Positions 10,998 through 20,343 of a stretch of 64,000 nt of DNA are shown piece after piece. The translations under genes and the position numbers were made by a program. The notes beneath the pieces were generated by a model. It was not told where the DNA came from. It searched no databases and worked only from the letters and a program-made list of their open reading frames with translations. Within the stretch, counting starts at the first letter, position 1, and every line of letters starts with the position of its first letter. This DNA comes from Lederbergia sp. NSJ-179 (lineage in GTDB: Bacteria > Bacillota > Bacilli > Bacillales > Bacillaceae_C), in contig NZ_JALIFP010000004.1 in NCBI RefSeq assembly GCF_022867885.1, positions 62,001-126,000 on the forward strand, written 5' to 3'.

Positions 10998-11026
10998 GTG
11001 TCAGCATGGGTGTCGTATGATATACT
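10998..11026 (+). promoter_or_regulatory. Candidate sigma-A promoter for yvcD
   Basis: GTGTCA and TATACT are 17 bp apart, and the -10 carries a TG extension (TGATATACT). The start point would lie about 35 bp before the yvcD ATG. Confidence 0.65.
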
Positions 11027-11065
11027 ACAAAAAGCGACAAAGGAATACAGCAACGGAGGATCTTG

Positions 11066-12583
11066 ATGTCTAACAACTCGAAAGGAAAACTAGAAAAAGC
11101 GAAAATATTCCCTTTCATCCCAACTGGCGAATACTATTTTAATAGAGGGATTAAGGCTTACGATCGTTTTGATATGCAACAAGCGAGGAAATATTTAAAA
11201 AGAGCCTTGGAATTAGAACCTTCGGAGCCGATTATAGCTTGTCAATTAGCCATCGTCCTTACGGAAATAGGAGAATATGAAGAATCAAATCATCTTTTAA
11301 AAAAAGTGTTGACGGAATTAGATGAACAGTTAACAGAATGCTATTATTTCATGGCGAATAATTTTGCTCACTTAGGCATGTTTACAGAAGCGTATAAAAA
11401 TGCCTATCTCTATCTTGAGCTAGATCAAACCGGTGAATTTTCTGAAGAGGCAAAGGAGTTATTAGATTTAATTGGAATTGAGGACGAGGAAAATTTCACC
11501 GAACTTTTAGAGCAAGACGCAATGTTTGATAAGCTTGATCAAGCAAGAGAGTTATTACAAGAAGGCCATTTTTCGAAAGCGATTGAATTACTAGAAAAGA
11601 CTGTGTCAGATTATCCTGAACTTTGGCCAGCTTATAATAATTTGGCACTTGCTTATTTTTATGAAGGGAAAACAAAAAAAGCATTTGAAGTTCTGAAAAA
11701 TGTTTTAGAAAATAGTCCAGGTAATTTGCATGCTCTTTGTAATTTAGCTGTTTTCCTTTATTATGAGGAAAAAAATGAGGAACTAGAGGAACTACTTGAT
11801 GCTCTTCACAAAGTTCAACCTATCCACTTTGAACATCGATATAAATTAGGGGCAACCTTTGCCCTTGCCGGTAAATATGAACAAGCTTACCATTGGCTGC
11901 GTCATCTTCAAAAATACGGTTATGAAGGGGATTATGCTTATTATTACTGGTTAGCAAAGGCGGCCTATTTTACCGGAAATCAAAAAGTGGCCGATGATGC
12001 TTGGTTAAAATTAATCGAGATAAATCCGTTACAGGCAGAAAGGGAGCCATGGAAGGTAGCTGAAAAGTCGATTACACATTTGGAAAATGATGAAGTGATT
12101 ACGATCATGAAGTGGCTGCAAAATGAACATGTCGAAAATAGACTGTATGGTATTTTTTTAATATCGGTATCGACCTCGAAATCAGCGATTTATCAACAGT
12201 TGGAAAAAATGGATTTAAATGAATTTACATTATTTGAAAAAAGATATTTAACCTATATCTTACAAACAGAATTACATCATGATTTTTCTTTTAACGAACA
12301 AATAAAACAAGGACATGAATCAGCTATGGTTCTATTTGAAAAATATCAAGCGCAGGCATGGGAAAGACGAAGCGTACTCCTTTTATGGTTTCGAACTTTT
12401 TTGAATATGTTTCAGAGGCAAGTTCCTATGCGGAATCCGTTAGCGATGGCCGGGGCAATTGAGTATATTTGGTCAAAAAATCGACATAATAAAAAAACAC
12501 AATTAGAAATTGCAACGGAGTATTCGATTTCCACTTCCACCTTGAGAAAATACGTTCGCTTGCTTCAGGATCATTTGGATTGA
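11066..12583 (+). CDS. yvcD: TPR-repeat protein, YvcD family
   Basis: A soluble 505-residue protein built largely of tetratricopeptide-like helical repeats (for example AYDRFDMQQARKYLKRALEL near residue 30 and WPAYNNLALAYFYEGKTKKA near 190). The last about 30 residues (QLEIATEYSISTSTLRKYVR) resemble a helix-turn-helix or TFIIB-like helical motif. It corresponds to B. subtilis YvcD, which lies next to trxB; the molecular role is unknown, with protein-protein interaction the only safe inference. The ATG at 11066 is 5 bases after GGAGGA. Confidence 0.85.
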   Translation: MSNNSKGKLEKAKIFPFIPTGEYYFNRGIKAYDRFDMQQARKYLKRALELEPSEPIIACQLAIVLTEIGEYEESNHLLKKVLTELDEQLTECYYFMANNFAHLGMFTEAYKNAYLYLELDQTGEFSEEAKELLDLIGIEDEENFTELLEQDAMFDKLDQARELLQEGHFSKAIELLEKTVSDYPELWPAYNNLALAYFYEGKTKKAFEVLKNVLENSPGNLHALCNLAVFLYYEEKNEELEELLDALHKVQPIHFEHRYKLGATFALAGKYEQAYHWLRHLQKYGYEGDYAYYYWLAKAAYFTGNQKVADDAWLKLIEINPLQAEREPWKVAEKSITHLENDEVITIMKWLQNEHVENRLYGIFLISVSTSKSAIYQQLEKMDLNEFTLFEKRYLTYILQTELHHDFSFNEQIKQGHESAMVLFEKYQAQAWERRSVLLLWFRTFLNMFQRQVPMRNPLAMAGAIEYIWSKNRHNKKTQLEIATEYSISTSTLRKYVRLLQDHLD

Positions 12584-12625
12584 GCATATATATAGACGGA
12601 ATTCATCTTGTTTAATATTCTATAA

Positions 12626-13636
<1,011 letters not shown>

Positions 13637-13758
13637 ACGAGCCGTCATTTAAAAAGTTACACTGAATTAATGTGTTTGTAACAGTAGTGAAATGATTTTC
13701 AGGTAAAGTATAAACATGAGATATTGACCCCCTTTTTTATACAATATCCCTTTTTTGA

Positions 13759-13792
13759 AAGCATAGGTCATTGAACCTGTGCTTCTTTTTTT
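13759..13792 (+). terminator. Intrinsic terminator after trxB
   Basis: A 10-bp stem (AAGCATAGGT with ACCTGTGCTT, one wobble pair) is followed by C and seven T. It lies in the 13637-13984 spacer; 13800-13885 also holds three scattered TGAACTT motifs of unknown meaning. Confidence 0.85.
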
Positions 13793-13902
13793 GGGTATAA
13801 GTTCATTGGTATGACTGAACTTCGTTAGAGAAATGCTGAACTTTCATTAATATTCCGGATCATCACTCGAATGGTTGAACTTCCTATGAATGACTTTAAG
13901 TA

Positions 13903-13932
13903 CTGTCAATTACATAAAGTAAATAGTATAAT
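13903..13932 (+). promoter_or_regulatory. Candidate sigma-A promoter for the rapZ-glmR-whiA-crh operon
   Basis: CTGTCA and a perfect TATAAT are 18 bp apart, about 50 bp before the rapZ start and after the trxB terminator. Confidence 0.65.
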
Positions 13933-13984
13933 AATAAGAACGTGAACAAAATGGACAGTGAAGCAGAAAACAGGAGTGGAATGA

Positions 13985-14878
13985 ATGAATGCAGTAGGTT
14001 CAGATGAAATACAATTAGTGATTATTACCGGCATGTCTGGGGCAGGGAAAACCGTTGCGGTCCATAGCTTCGAGGACTTAGGTTTCTTTTGTGTGGACAA
14101 TTTACCTCCGGCGTTAATGCCTAAATTTCTGGAATTAATGAAGGAATCGGGAAATAAGATGAATAAAGTAGCCCTTGTCATGGATTTGCGAGGACGAGAA
14201 TTTTTTGATACATTGCTACGTGTTTTGGATGAACTTTCTGATTCCACATGGATGACACCACAAATTCTCTTTTTAGACGCAAATGATGCCGCGCTTGTAA
14301 GAAGGTATAAAGAAACACGTCGCTCTCATCCACTTGCGACAGAGGGCTTACCTCTTGAAGGAATCAGACGAGAACGCCATATTTTAGATGAATTAAAAGG
14401 TCGAGCCCAGTTAATTTATGATACTTCGAATATGCAGCCAAAAGAATTGCGGGAAAAAATTATTGAAGAATTCTCCGCTAATAAAAAAACGGTGTTTACT
14501 GTCAATGTTATGTCTTTTGGTTTTAAACATGGGATTCCCATTGATGCCGACTTGGTGTTTGATGTACGCTTCTTACCAAATCCTCATTATATTGATCATA
14601 TGAGACCAAAAACGGGGATGGAAGAAGAGGTGTATCATTATGTTCTAAAATGGAGTGATACCCAGAAGTTTCTTGCGAAAACAACGGATTTATTAACATT
14701 TATATTGCCCCTTTACAAACGAGAAGGGAAAAGCCAACTTGTGATTGCGATTGGCTGTACAGGTGGTCAACATCGTTCTGTTGCCCTTGCCGAATATATT
14801 GGGGAATTTTATGAAAATGATTATCATGTTTCGATTACACATCGAGATATTCAAAAGAGAAAGAGAAAAACATTATGA
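13985..14878 (+). CDS. rapZ: RNase adapter / nucleotide-binding protein RapZ (YvcJ)
   Basis: RapZ/YvcJ proteins bind and hydrolyse nucleotides. In enterobacteria RapZ steers RNase E to a glmS-regulating sRNA; in B. subtilis YvcJ affects competence and its RNA role is unproven. The 297-residue protein has the P-loop [11 protein letters not shown] near residue 17, the conserved [13 protein letters not shown], and the C-terminal [14 protein letters not shown] region that binds amino-sugar phosphate in RapZ. The ATG at 13985 is 5 bases from AGGAGTGG. It overlaps glmR by four bases, so the two are translationally coupled. Confidence 0.95.
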   Translation: MNAVGSDEIQLVIITGMSGAGKTVAVHSFEDLGFFCVDNLPPALMPKFLELMKESGNKMNKVALVMDLRGREFFDTLLRVLDELSDSTWMTPQILFLDANDAALVRRYKETRRSHPLATEGLPLEGIRRERHILDELKGRAQLIYDTSNMQPKELREKIIEEFSANKKTVFTVNVMSFGFKHGIPIDADLVFDVRFLPNPHYIDHMRPKTGMEEEVYHYVLKWSDTQKFLAKTTDLLTFILPLYKREGKSQLVIAIGCTGGQHRSVALAEYIGEFYENDYHVSITHRDIQKRKRKTL

Positions 14879-15852
14879 CACAAACATCTAGGCCGAAGAT
14901 TGCCGTAGTAGGGGGAGGAACGGGGTTACCAGTTCTTTTGCGCGGTTTGAAAAATCTACCTGTTGAATTGTCTGCTATTGTGACCGTTGCGGATGATGGT
15001 GGCAGCTCAGGCCGCTTAAGAAAGGAAATGGAAATTCCACCACCAGGGGATGTCAGAAATGTCATTGCCGCCTTATCTGAACAAGAACCTTTGATTATTG
15101 AAATGTTTCAGCATCGCTTCAACTCAAATAGTGAGCTATCAGGACATTCTTTAGGAAATCTAATTCTTGCTGCTCTTACCTCGATCACAGGTGATTTTAT
15201 GCATGCGATCCAGGAAATGAGTAAGGTACTGAATGTCCGCGGACAGGTGATCCCTGCAGCCAATCAACGTGTTGTATTAAATGCTGAGATGGATGATGGT
15301 TCGATCATTAGTGGGGAATCAAAAATCCCTGAATCGGGGAAAAAAATCAAGCGTGTTTTTTTAACACCCGATTTAATCCAACCATTGCATGAGCCGATAC
15401 AGGTGATACGTGAAGCTGATCTTATTGTGATCGGACCAGGCAGCCTTTATACAAGCATCTTACCTAATCTATTAGTCCCTGGAATCGGTGAAGAAATATG
15501 TAAGGCTAAGGCGAAAAAAGTATATATTTGTAATTTAATGACACAGCCCGGTGAAACACTTGATTTTACGGCCAGCGATCATATTGAAGCTTTATATGCC
15601 CATATGGATCGTTCTTTTATTGATCTTGTGCTTGTGAACAATGAACCGGTTCCCTCACATTTAAAATACCGTTACCAAGAAGAACAAGCGAGACCGGTTG
15701 TTTTTGATGTGGATAATCTTGAAATGTTGGGAATTGAAGTCATTGCCGAGGAAATTATTAGTTTAGAGAAAGGGTTTGTTCGGCATGATACGAATAAAGT
15801 CGCTCAGATTCTTTATTCGCTCTTACCACAGACAACAAGGCCATTTGTATAG
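14875..15852 (+). CDS. glmR: GlmR (YvcK), regulator of UDP-GlcNAc metabolism under gluconeogenic growth
   Basis: GlmR/YvcK is needed by B. subtilis for normal cell shape on gluconeogenic carbon sources; it binds UDP-GlcNAc and stimulates GlmS. The 325-residue protein has the N-terminal nucleotide-binding motif [16 protein letters not shown], then [20 protein letters not shown] and the [18 protein letters not shown] block typical of the CofD/YvcK family. It starts inside the rapZ stop (ATGA) and is followed 34 bp later by whiA. Confidence 0.95.
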   Translation: MTQTSRPKIAVVGGGTGLPVLLRGLKNLPVELSAIVTVADDGGSSGRLRKEMEIPPPGDVRNVIAALSEQEPLIIEMFQHRFNSNSELSGHSLGNLILAALTSITGDFMHAIQEMSKVLNVRGQVIPAANQRVVLNAEMDDGSIISGESKIPESGKKIKRVFLTPDLIQPLHEPIQVIREADLIVIGPGSLYTSILPNLLVPGIGEEICKAKAKKVYICNLMTQPGETLDFTASDHIEALYAHMDRSFIDLVLVNNEPVPSHLKYRYQEEQARPVVFDVDNLEMLGIEVIAEEIISLEKGFVRHDTNKVAQILYSLLPQTTRPFV

Positions 15853-15886
15853 ATATGAAATAGATCCGTTTTGGGAGGTGGCAGAT

Positions 15887-16840
15887 GTGTCATTTGCTTC
15901 AGCGACAAAAAAAGAATTGACAACTTTAGATTCCGCAGACTGCTGTGCCAAAGCTGAACTATCTGCTCTGATCAGAATGAATGGCTCACTCTCCTTTTCC
16001 AACCGTATACTCGTTGTGAATGTCCAAACGGAAAATGCGGCGATTGCGAGAAGGATTTATGTATTAATAAAGAGGATTTATGACGCCGAGGTAGAATTAT
16101 TAGTTAGGAAGAAAATGCGCCTGAAAAAGAATAATGTTTATATTGTACGCTTGAAAAAAAATGCCGAGTTCATTTTGCGTGACATGAAAATTCTAGGGGA
16201 AGGTTTTACTTTAGTGCATGATATTGCAAAAGAATTAGTGGCCAAAGATTGCTGCAAACGCTCATATTTGCGCGGGGCTTTTCTGGCAGGCGGTTCTGTT
16301 AATAATCCAGAAACCTCTTCCTATCATCTTGAAATTTTTTCTTTGTATAAAGAGCATAATCTTTCCCTCTGTGAACTGGTGAACCATTTTTCGTTGAATA
16401 GTAAAATTTTAGAACGGAAAAATGGCTATATCACGTATTTAAAAGAGGCTGAAAAAATTGCTGATTTTCTAGGCGTGATTGGAGCTCATAATGCGTTACT
16501 AAAATTTGAAGATGTCCGCATTGTTCGTGACATGCGTAACTCAGTGAATCGTCTTGTGAATTGTGAAACAGCTAATCTGAATAAAACGATTGGGGCTGCC
16601 TTAAGACAAGTAGAGAATATCCGATATATTCAGGAAACAGAAGGTTTGGAAATTTTGCCTGAAAAATTAAGAGAAATAGCGGTATTACGAATGGAGCATC
16701 AGGATCTCACATTGAAAGAATTAGGGGAGAGGGTTTCTGGCAGTCCCATTAGTAAATCGGGCATCAATCATCGATTAAGAAAAATTGATGAAATTGCAGA
16801 AAAATTACGCAAGGGAGAAACAAGCAGTACATATAAATAA
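15887..16840 (+). CDS. whiA: WhiA, DNA-binding protein (LAGLIDADG-like plus HTH)
   Basis: WhiA is a sporulation transcription factor in Streptomyces; in Bacillus it binds DNA and affects cell division and chromosome segregation without clear regulatory targets. The 317-residue product has two LAGLIDADG homing-endonuclease-like repeats (about residues 20-210, including [20 protein letters not shown]) and a C-terminal HTH (about 260-305, with [13 protein letters not shown]). The start is GTG 15887, giving (M)[17 protein letters not shown] lies 8 bases upstream. Starts further upstream would lie inside glmR without a ribosome site. Confidence 0.95.
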   Translation: MSFASATKKELTTLDSADCCAKAELSALIRMNGSLSFSNRILVVNVQTENAAIARRIYVLIKRIYDAEVELLVRKKMRLKKNNVYIVRLKKNAEFILRDMKILGEGFTLVHDIAKELVAKDCCKRSYLRGAFLAGGSVNNPETSSYHLEIFSLYKEHNLSLCELVNHFSLNSKILERKNGYITYLKEAEKIADFLGVIGAHNALLKFEDVRIVRDMRNSVNRLVNCETANLNKTIGAALRQVENIRYIQETEGLEILPEKLREIAVLRMEHQDLTLKELGERVSGSPISKSGINHRLRKIDEIAEKLRKGETSSTYK

Positions 16841-16859
16841 GTAAAGGGGTGATGGAGCT

Positions 16860-17117
16860 ATGGTGGTAAAAGAAATAGAAGTTAAGTTACCGGCTGGATT
16901 GCAATCCCGCTATGCAGCAGAATTTGTCCAAGAAGCAAGCAGCTTTACGGCAGATGTTTATCTTGAAAAGGGTGGCCGAAAAGTAAACGCAAAAAGTATC
17001 ATGGGGTTAATGAGCCTTGCGATCGGACCAAATGAACTTGTAACCCTTTCTGCGGATGGTGCGGATGAAGAAGAGGCAGTTGCGGGGTTAGCCGGGTTTA
17101 TTGAAAACAACAAATAA
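16860..17117 (+). CDS. crh: Crh, HPr-like catabolite repression protein
   Basis: Crh is an HPr paralogue that works only in regulation: HprK phosphorylates Ser46, and Crh-Ser-P acts as co-repressor of CcpA. The protein is 85 residues. Position 15, the catalytic His of HPr, is Gln (GLQSRYA), which prevents phosphotransfer from enzyme I and identifies Crh rather than HPr; Ser46 is present in AKSIMGLMSL. The ATG follows AAAGGGGTG at good spacing. It is the last gene of the rapZ operon. Confidence 0.95.
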   Translation: MVVKEIEVKLPAGLQSRYAAEFVQEASSFTADVYLEKGGRKVNAKSIMGLMSLAIGPNELVTLSADGADEEEAVAGLAGFIENNK

Positions 17118-17123
17118 TGACTA

Positions 17124-17161
17124 GGAAAAGAGTGGTAAATGTAAATTTATCGCTCTTTTCC
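17124..17161 (+). terminator. Long hairpin after crh, probable terminator
   Basis: A 17-bp fully paired stem (with a few G-U pairs) is closed by a GTAA tetraloop: left arm 17124-17140, right arm 17145-17161. It lies 6 bp after the crh stop. The right arm contains CTCTTTTCC but there is no T-tract after it, so it could also be a 3' stability hairpin. Confidence 0.6.
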
Positions 17162-17237
17162 AATCATAAAATGATAGTATATCTTTATGATTACTTATTT
17201 TAGTTCAGATCGTGTTTGAAGTTGAAGGAGTATCATT

Positions 17238-18956
17238 ATGCTTAAAAAGTTTTTTTCTTATTATAAACCTCATAGACGCTTATTTATCATTGACTTTTCC
17301 AGTGCAGTTATTGTCGCTATTCTAGAATTGGCATTCCCGGTGGCGGTGCAATGGTTCATTGATAAGCTTTTGCCAGAAGGCAATTGGAATAAAATAGTTA
17401 CAATCGGTACTCTTCTGCTTATTGTCTATCTTTTGAGTACAGCTCTTCAATATATTGTTAGTTACCTAGGACATATGCTAGGAATCAATATCGAGACAGA
17501 TATGCGGGAACAATTATTTACTCATGTTCAGCGCCAGTCATTTAAATTTTTTGATAACACGAAAACGGGACATATTATGAGTCGGATTTCGAATGATTTA
17601 TTTGATATTGGGGAATTGGCTCATCACGGTCCAGAGGATTTCTTTATTGCGATTATGACCTTTGTCGGGGCTTTTGCAATCATGTTTCATATCAATCCGA
17701 ACTTAGCTATTATTACAGTTATTATGGTGCCTTTTTTAATTTGGTTAGTCACCTACTGCAATATTAAAATGAATCATGCTTGGAAGAATATGTATAGTCG
17801 AATTGCGGATGTGAACGCAAGAGTAGAAGATAGCGTATCTGGTGTACGAGTTGTTCAGTCTTTTACCAATGAGCAATTCGAAATTGCTCGTTTTCAAAAA
17901 GATAATGGTTTATTTCGTTTGGCTAAGCTTAGCGCTTATAAGGTGATGGCCGGTACACATTCTAGTATTTATATGATGACTCGACTTGTCACTTTGCTTG
18001 TTCTTATTGTCGGGGCATGGTTTAGTTTTAATGGAAAGCTAACCTATGGGGAACTCGTCAGTTTTGTTCTTTATGTCAATGTATTGGTCAAGCCTGTTGA
18101 TAAAATCAGTGCCTTACTCGAATTGTATCCAAAAGGAATGGCTGGATTTAAACGATTCTTGGACCTTATCAATCAAGAACCAGAAATTAAGGATCACCCA
18201 AATGCGGAAGAAGTCAATAACCTAATGGGAAATATCTGTTTTGATGACGTTCATTTTCAATATGATCCTCATAAAGAAGTATTGAAGGGGATTAACTTGA
18301 ATATAAGGGCAGGAGAGACGGTTGCCTTTGTTGGCCCTTCTGGAGCGGGGAAAACAACGATTTGTTCCTTAATCCCGCGTTTTTATGATGTGGACAAGGG
18401 AGCGATTATGATTGATGGAATCGATATCCGTGATATGACGAAACATTCTTTGCGCTCGCAAATTGGCATTGTCCAGCAAGATGTCTTTTTATTTACGGGC
18501 ACGATTCGCGAAAATATTGCTTATGGGAAACAGGATGCGAGTGAGGAAGAAATCCGCGAGGCGGCAAAAAAAGCTCACTTAGAAGACTTTATTGCTTCCC
18601 TTCCTGATGGATATGAGACGCAAATTGGGGAACGTGGACTAAAGCTTTCCGGTGGTCAGAAACAACGCCTAGCCATTGCGCGCATGTTTTTAAAAAATCC
18701 TCCGATTCTCATATTGGATGAAGCAACATCTGCGCTTGATACGGAAACAGAGAAAATCATTCAATCGGCTTTAAATGAACTTGCTGAGAATCGTACCACC
18801 CTTGTGATTGCCCACCGTCTAGCGACAATTCGGGATGCGGATCGCGTGTTAGTGGTCACAGAAAATGGAATTGAGGAAGATGGGACGTATACTCAATTGG
18901 TTCAACAAAACGGTCTATTTGCCAAATTGCATCATATTCAGTTTCAGGAAATTTGA
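17238..18956 (+). CDS. ABC transporter, fused permease/ATPase (exporter type)
   Basis: A half-size ABC exporter of 572 residues. The N-terminal about 310 residues carry six membrane segments of the type I exporter fold; the C-terminal ATPase domain has Walker A GPSGAGKTT (near residue 367), Q-loop IGIVQQDVFLF, signature LSGGQKQRLAIAR, Walker B ILILDEATSALD and the switch His in VIAHRLATI. Such proteins work as dimers and export lipids, drugs or peptides; the substrate cannot be told from sequence. It has its own AAGGAG site and stands between the rapZ operon and the convergent clpP. Confidence 0.9.
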   Translation: MLKKFFSYYKPHRRLFIIDFSSAVIVAILELAFPVAVQWFIDKLLPEGNWNKIVTIGTLLLIVYLLSTALQYIVSYLGHMLGINIETDMREQLFTHVQRQSFKFFDNTKTGHIMSRISNDLFDIGELAHHGPEDFFIAIMTFVGAFAIMFHINPNLAIITVIMVPFLIWLVTYCNIKMNHAWKNMYSRIADVNARVEDSVSGVRVVQSFTNEQFEIARFQKDNGLFRLAKLSAYKVMAGTHSSIYMMTRLVTLLVLIVGAWFSFNGKLTYGELVSFVLYVNVLVKPVDKISALLELYPKGMAGFKRFLDLINQEPEIKDHPNAEEVNNLMGNICFDDVHFQYDPHKEVLKGINLNIRAGETVAFVGPSGAGKTTICSLIPRFYDVDKGAIMIDGIDIRDMTKHSLRSQIGIVQQDVFLFTGTIRENIAYGKQDASEEEIREAAKKAHLEDFIASLPDGYETQIGERGLKLSGGQKQRLAIARMFLKNPPILILDEATSALDTETEKIIQSALNELAENRTTLVIAHRLATIRDADRVLVVTENGIEEDGTYTQLVQQNGLFAKLHHIQFQEI

Positions 18957-18971
18957 AGCCAACAGGGAGTT

Positions 18972-19018
18972 GGTCACAAAGGCGTGGCGATTGTTGTCGC
19001 GAATTTAGCCTTTGATCC
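18972..19018 (+). repeat. Dispersed palindromic repeat, copy A
   Basis: The unit begins GGTCACAAAGGCG and ends TTTAGCCTTTGATCC; the outer arms can pair, and an inner GCGA/TCGC arm forms a second stem. Related copies occur at 20262-20300, 36783-36846 and 39867-39914. This copy lies just after the ABC exporter gene and is preceded by a small CAACAGGGAGTTG hairpin that copy C also has. Confidence 0.8.
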
Positions 19019-19061
19019 TCTATTACACGTCCCATAGGACCAGGCCTCCTCTCACTTGATT

Positions 19062-19100
19062 AAAAAAAGGTTGCTCTATTTGTATACAGAGCAACCTTTT
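19062..19100 (-). terminator. Intrinsic terminator of clpP
   Basis: A perfect 13-bp stem (AAAAGGTTGCTCT with AGAGCAACCTTTT) with a 10-nt loop. On the minus strand it ends in a T-run made by the A-tract 19062-19068, directly after the clpP stop. Confidence 0.9.
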
Positions 19101-19106
19101 ACTTTA

Positions 19107-19709
19107 TTATTTCTTATTGTCTATTTCTTCTTTCCGCTCAATGATTCGGTCAATCAATCCATATTCTTTTGCTTTTTCAGCTGTCATGAAGTTATCACGA
19201 TCTGTATCACGTTGAATCACTTCAAGTGGTTGACCTGTGCGATCAGAAAGAATTTGATTGAGTTTTTCACGCAAGAATAGAATCCGTTTAGCGGCAATTT
19301 CAATTTCAGTTGCCTGTCCTTGAGCTCCTCCGAGTGGTTGATGAATCATCACTTCACTATTAGGTAGAGCAAATCGTTTCCCTTTTTTCCCTGCTGCAAG
19401 TAGGAAAGCACCCATAGAAGCAGCCATTCCTGTACAAATGGTGGAAACATCAGGTTTGATATATTGCATCGTATCATAGATCGCCATTCCCGCTGTGATA
19501 CTTCCGCCGGGACTGTTAATGAAGATTGTAATATCTTTTTCTGGATTTTCTGCTTCTAAGAACAAAAGCTGTGCGACAATGGAGTTGGCGACATTGTCAT
19601 CAATAGCACTTCCAAGCATAATAATACGGTCCTTTAATAAACGAGAATAAATGTCATAAGCTCGCTCGCCTCGGCTTGTTTGTTCAATAACTGTAGGAAT
19701 TAAATTCAT
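19107..19709 (-). CDS. clpP: ATP-dependent Clp protease proteolytic subunit
   Basis: ClpP is the barrel-shaped serine protease that works with ClpC, ClpX or ClpE in protein quality control, stress response and development. The 200-residue protein has the catalytic triad Ser98 (TGMAASMGA), His123 ([10 protein letters not shown]) and Asp172 (RDTDRDNF). It lies convergent to the ABC exporter gene, with a strong terminator between. The ATG is preceded by AAGGAGGAG. Its promoter overlaps a CtsR box, so heat and protein-stress induction is expected. Confidence 0.98.
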   Translation of the reverse strand: MNLIPTVIEQTSRGERAYDIYSRLLKDRIIMLGSAIDDNVANSIVAQLLFLEAENPEKDITIFINSPGGSITAGMAIYDTMQYIKPDVSTICTGMAASMGAFLLAAGKKGKRFALPNSEVMIHQPLGGAQGQATEIEIAAKRILFLREKLNQILSDRTGQPLEVIQRDTDRDNFMTAEKAKEYGLIDRIIERKEEIDNKK

Positions 19710-19773
19710 TTGTTTCTCCTCCTTTTTTTCATGCTCGCTTTCCTTAAAGTGTTGAAAACTTTATATATTTACT

Positions 19774-19803
19774 ATCATACACCTTTGGTCAGTAAAGGTC
19801 AAA
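19774..19803 (-). promoter_or_regulatory. clpP promoter with overlapping CtsR operator
   Basis: On the minus strand TTGACC (19802-19797) and TATGAT (19779-19774) are 17 bp apart. On the plus strand 19787-19803 reads GGTCAGTAAAGGTCAAA, matching the CtsR heptad direct repeat (A/G)GTCAAA-NAN-(A/G)GTCAAA with two mismatches in the first heptad. The operator covers the -35 and spacer, as in CtsR-repressed promoters of Bacillus. Confidence 0.8.
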
Positions 19804-19943
19804 TAATCAAATTGCAAATAAGATTTTTTTGAAAAACTCTCCTCTACCATACCATATTCTCCATTTGCCATGTTTTTAAACAAAATATTGCTTGCATTCT
19901 ATAGAAACTTGTTCTATAATTTCATATCGTACGCTTCCTTTTT

Positions 19944-20015
19944 GCCCTCGTAGTGTAACGGATAACACGTAAGATTCCGGTTCTTAAAATGTGGGTTCGA
20001 TTCCTGCCGAGGGCG
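19944..20015 (+). tRNA. tRNA-Arg (anticodon CCG)
   Basis: A 72-nt cloverleaf: acceptor arms GCCCTCG and CGAGGGC with discriminator G, D arm GTGT/ACAC, anticodon arm TAAGA/TCTTA with loop TTCCGGT (anticodon CCG, reading CGG), short variable loop, and T arm GTGGG/CCTGC with loop TTCGATT. The CCA end is not encoded. It decodes the rare CGG arginine codon. Confidence 0.95.
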
Positions 20016-20066
20016 TTTTCCAGCATAATATCATATGTCGTATAATGTTTTATAGTGGCTATATTG

Positions 20067-20094
20067 TTGAACAAAGTAATTTTCATGTTATAAT
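20067..20094 (+). promoter_or_regulatory. Strong candidate promoter for a small RNA
   Basis: TTGAAC and a perfect TATAAT are 16 bp apart, with a TG extension (TGTTATAAT). There is no ribosome site or plausible ORF just downstream; the next strong signal is an intrinsic terminator about 150 nt later. Confidence 0.75.
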
Positions 20095-20100
20095 AAACAT

Positions 20101-20249
20101 AGAAAGGTTACAATTGCATACAATAATAAAGACCGTCCATGCGGGAACATGGAACGGTCGCCAATAGACCGTCCCCGTCAAGAGGGGTTGGTAGCGAGAG
20201 AATAATAATCCCTCACGTACCTGCTAAAGCGCATGAGGGATTATTTTTT
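20101..20249 (+). ncRNA. Candidate small RNA of about 150 nt
   Basis: The transcript expected from the strong upstream promoter would carry three hairpins. Hairpin 1 (20131-20159) pairs GACCGTCCATG with CATGGAACGGTC around a CGGGAA loop with one bulged A. Hairpin 2 (20168-20192) pairs ACC-gt-CCCC with GGGG-tt-GGT. Hairpin 3 is the terminator. GACCGTCC occurs twice, so ACGGTC (20154-20159) can pair with either copy, giving two exclusive folds. A 62-codon reading frame crosses the region but has no ribosome site and runs through the terminator. I do not recognise the RNA family; it is not tmRNA, SRP RNA or RNase P RNA. Confidence 0.65.
20204..20249 (+). terminator. Strong intrinsic terminator of the candidate small RNA
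   Basis: A perfect 12-bp stem (AATAATCCCTCA with TGAGGGATTATT) with an 18-nt loop is followed by a six-T run. Confidence 0.9.
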
Positions 20250-20261
20250 ATGGTTATTATT

Positions 20262-20300
20262 AGAAACGATAAGGATCAAAGGCTAAATACGCGACATCAT
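20262..20300 (-). repeat. Dispersed palindromic repeat, partial copy D
   Basis: Shares AGAAACGATAA, GGATCAAAGGCTAA and TACGCGACA with copy B at 36783-36846, in the same orientation, but the other half of the palindrome (GCCTTTGTGACC) is missing. It lies between the small RNA terminator and the convergent TcaA-like gene; the rest of 20250-20343 shows nothing else. Confidence 0.65.
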
Positions 20301-20343
20301 GTCTTTTACAGGATAATTCACCCATAAAACGGGTGCTTGCACT

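Noticed and set aside
13800..13885. Three TGAACTT motifs in the trxB-rapZ spacer as a repeat array
   Set aside because: Spacing is irregular (21 and 39 bp) and the motif is short and AT-rich, so chance is a sufficient explanation.
20139..20327. Frame of 62 codons in the small RNA region
   Set aside because: No ribosome site, and it reads through hairpins and the intrinsic terminator; the RNA interpretation fits better.
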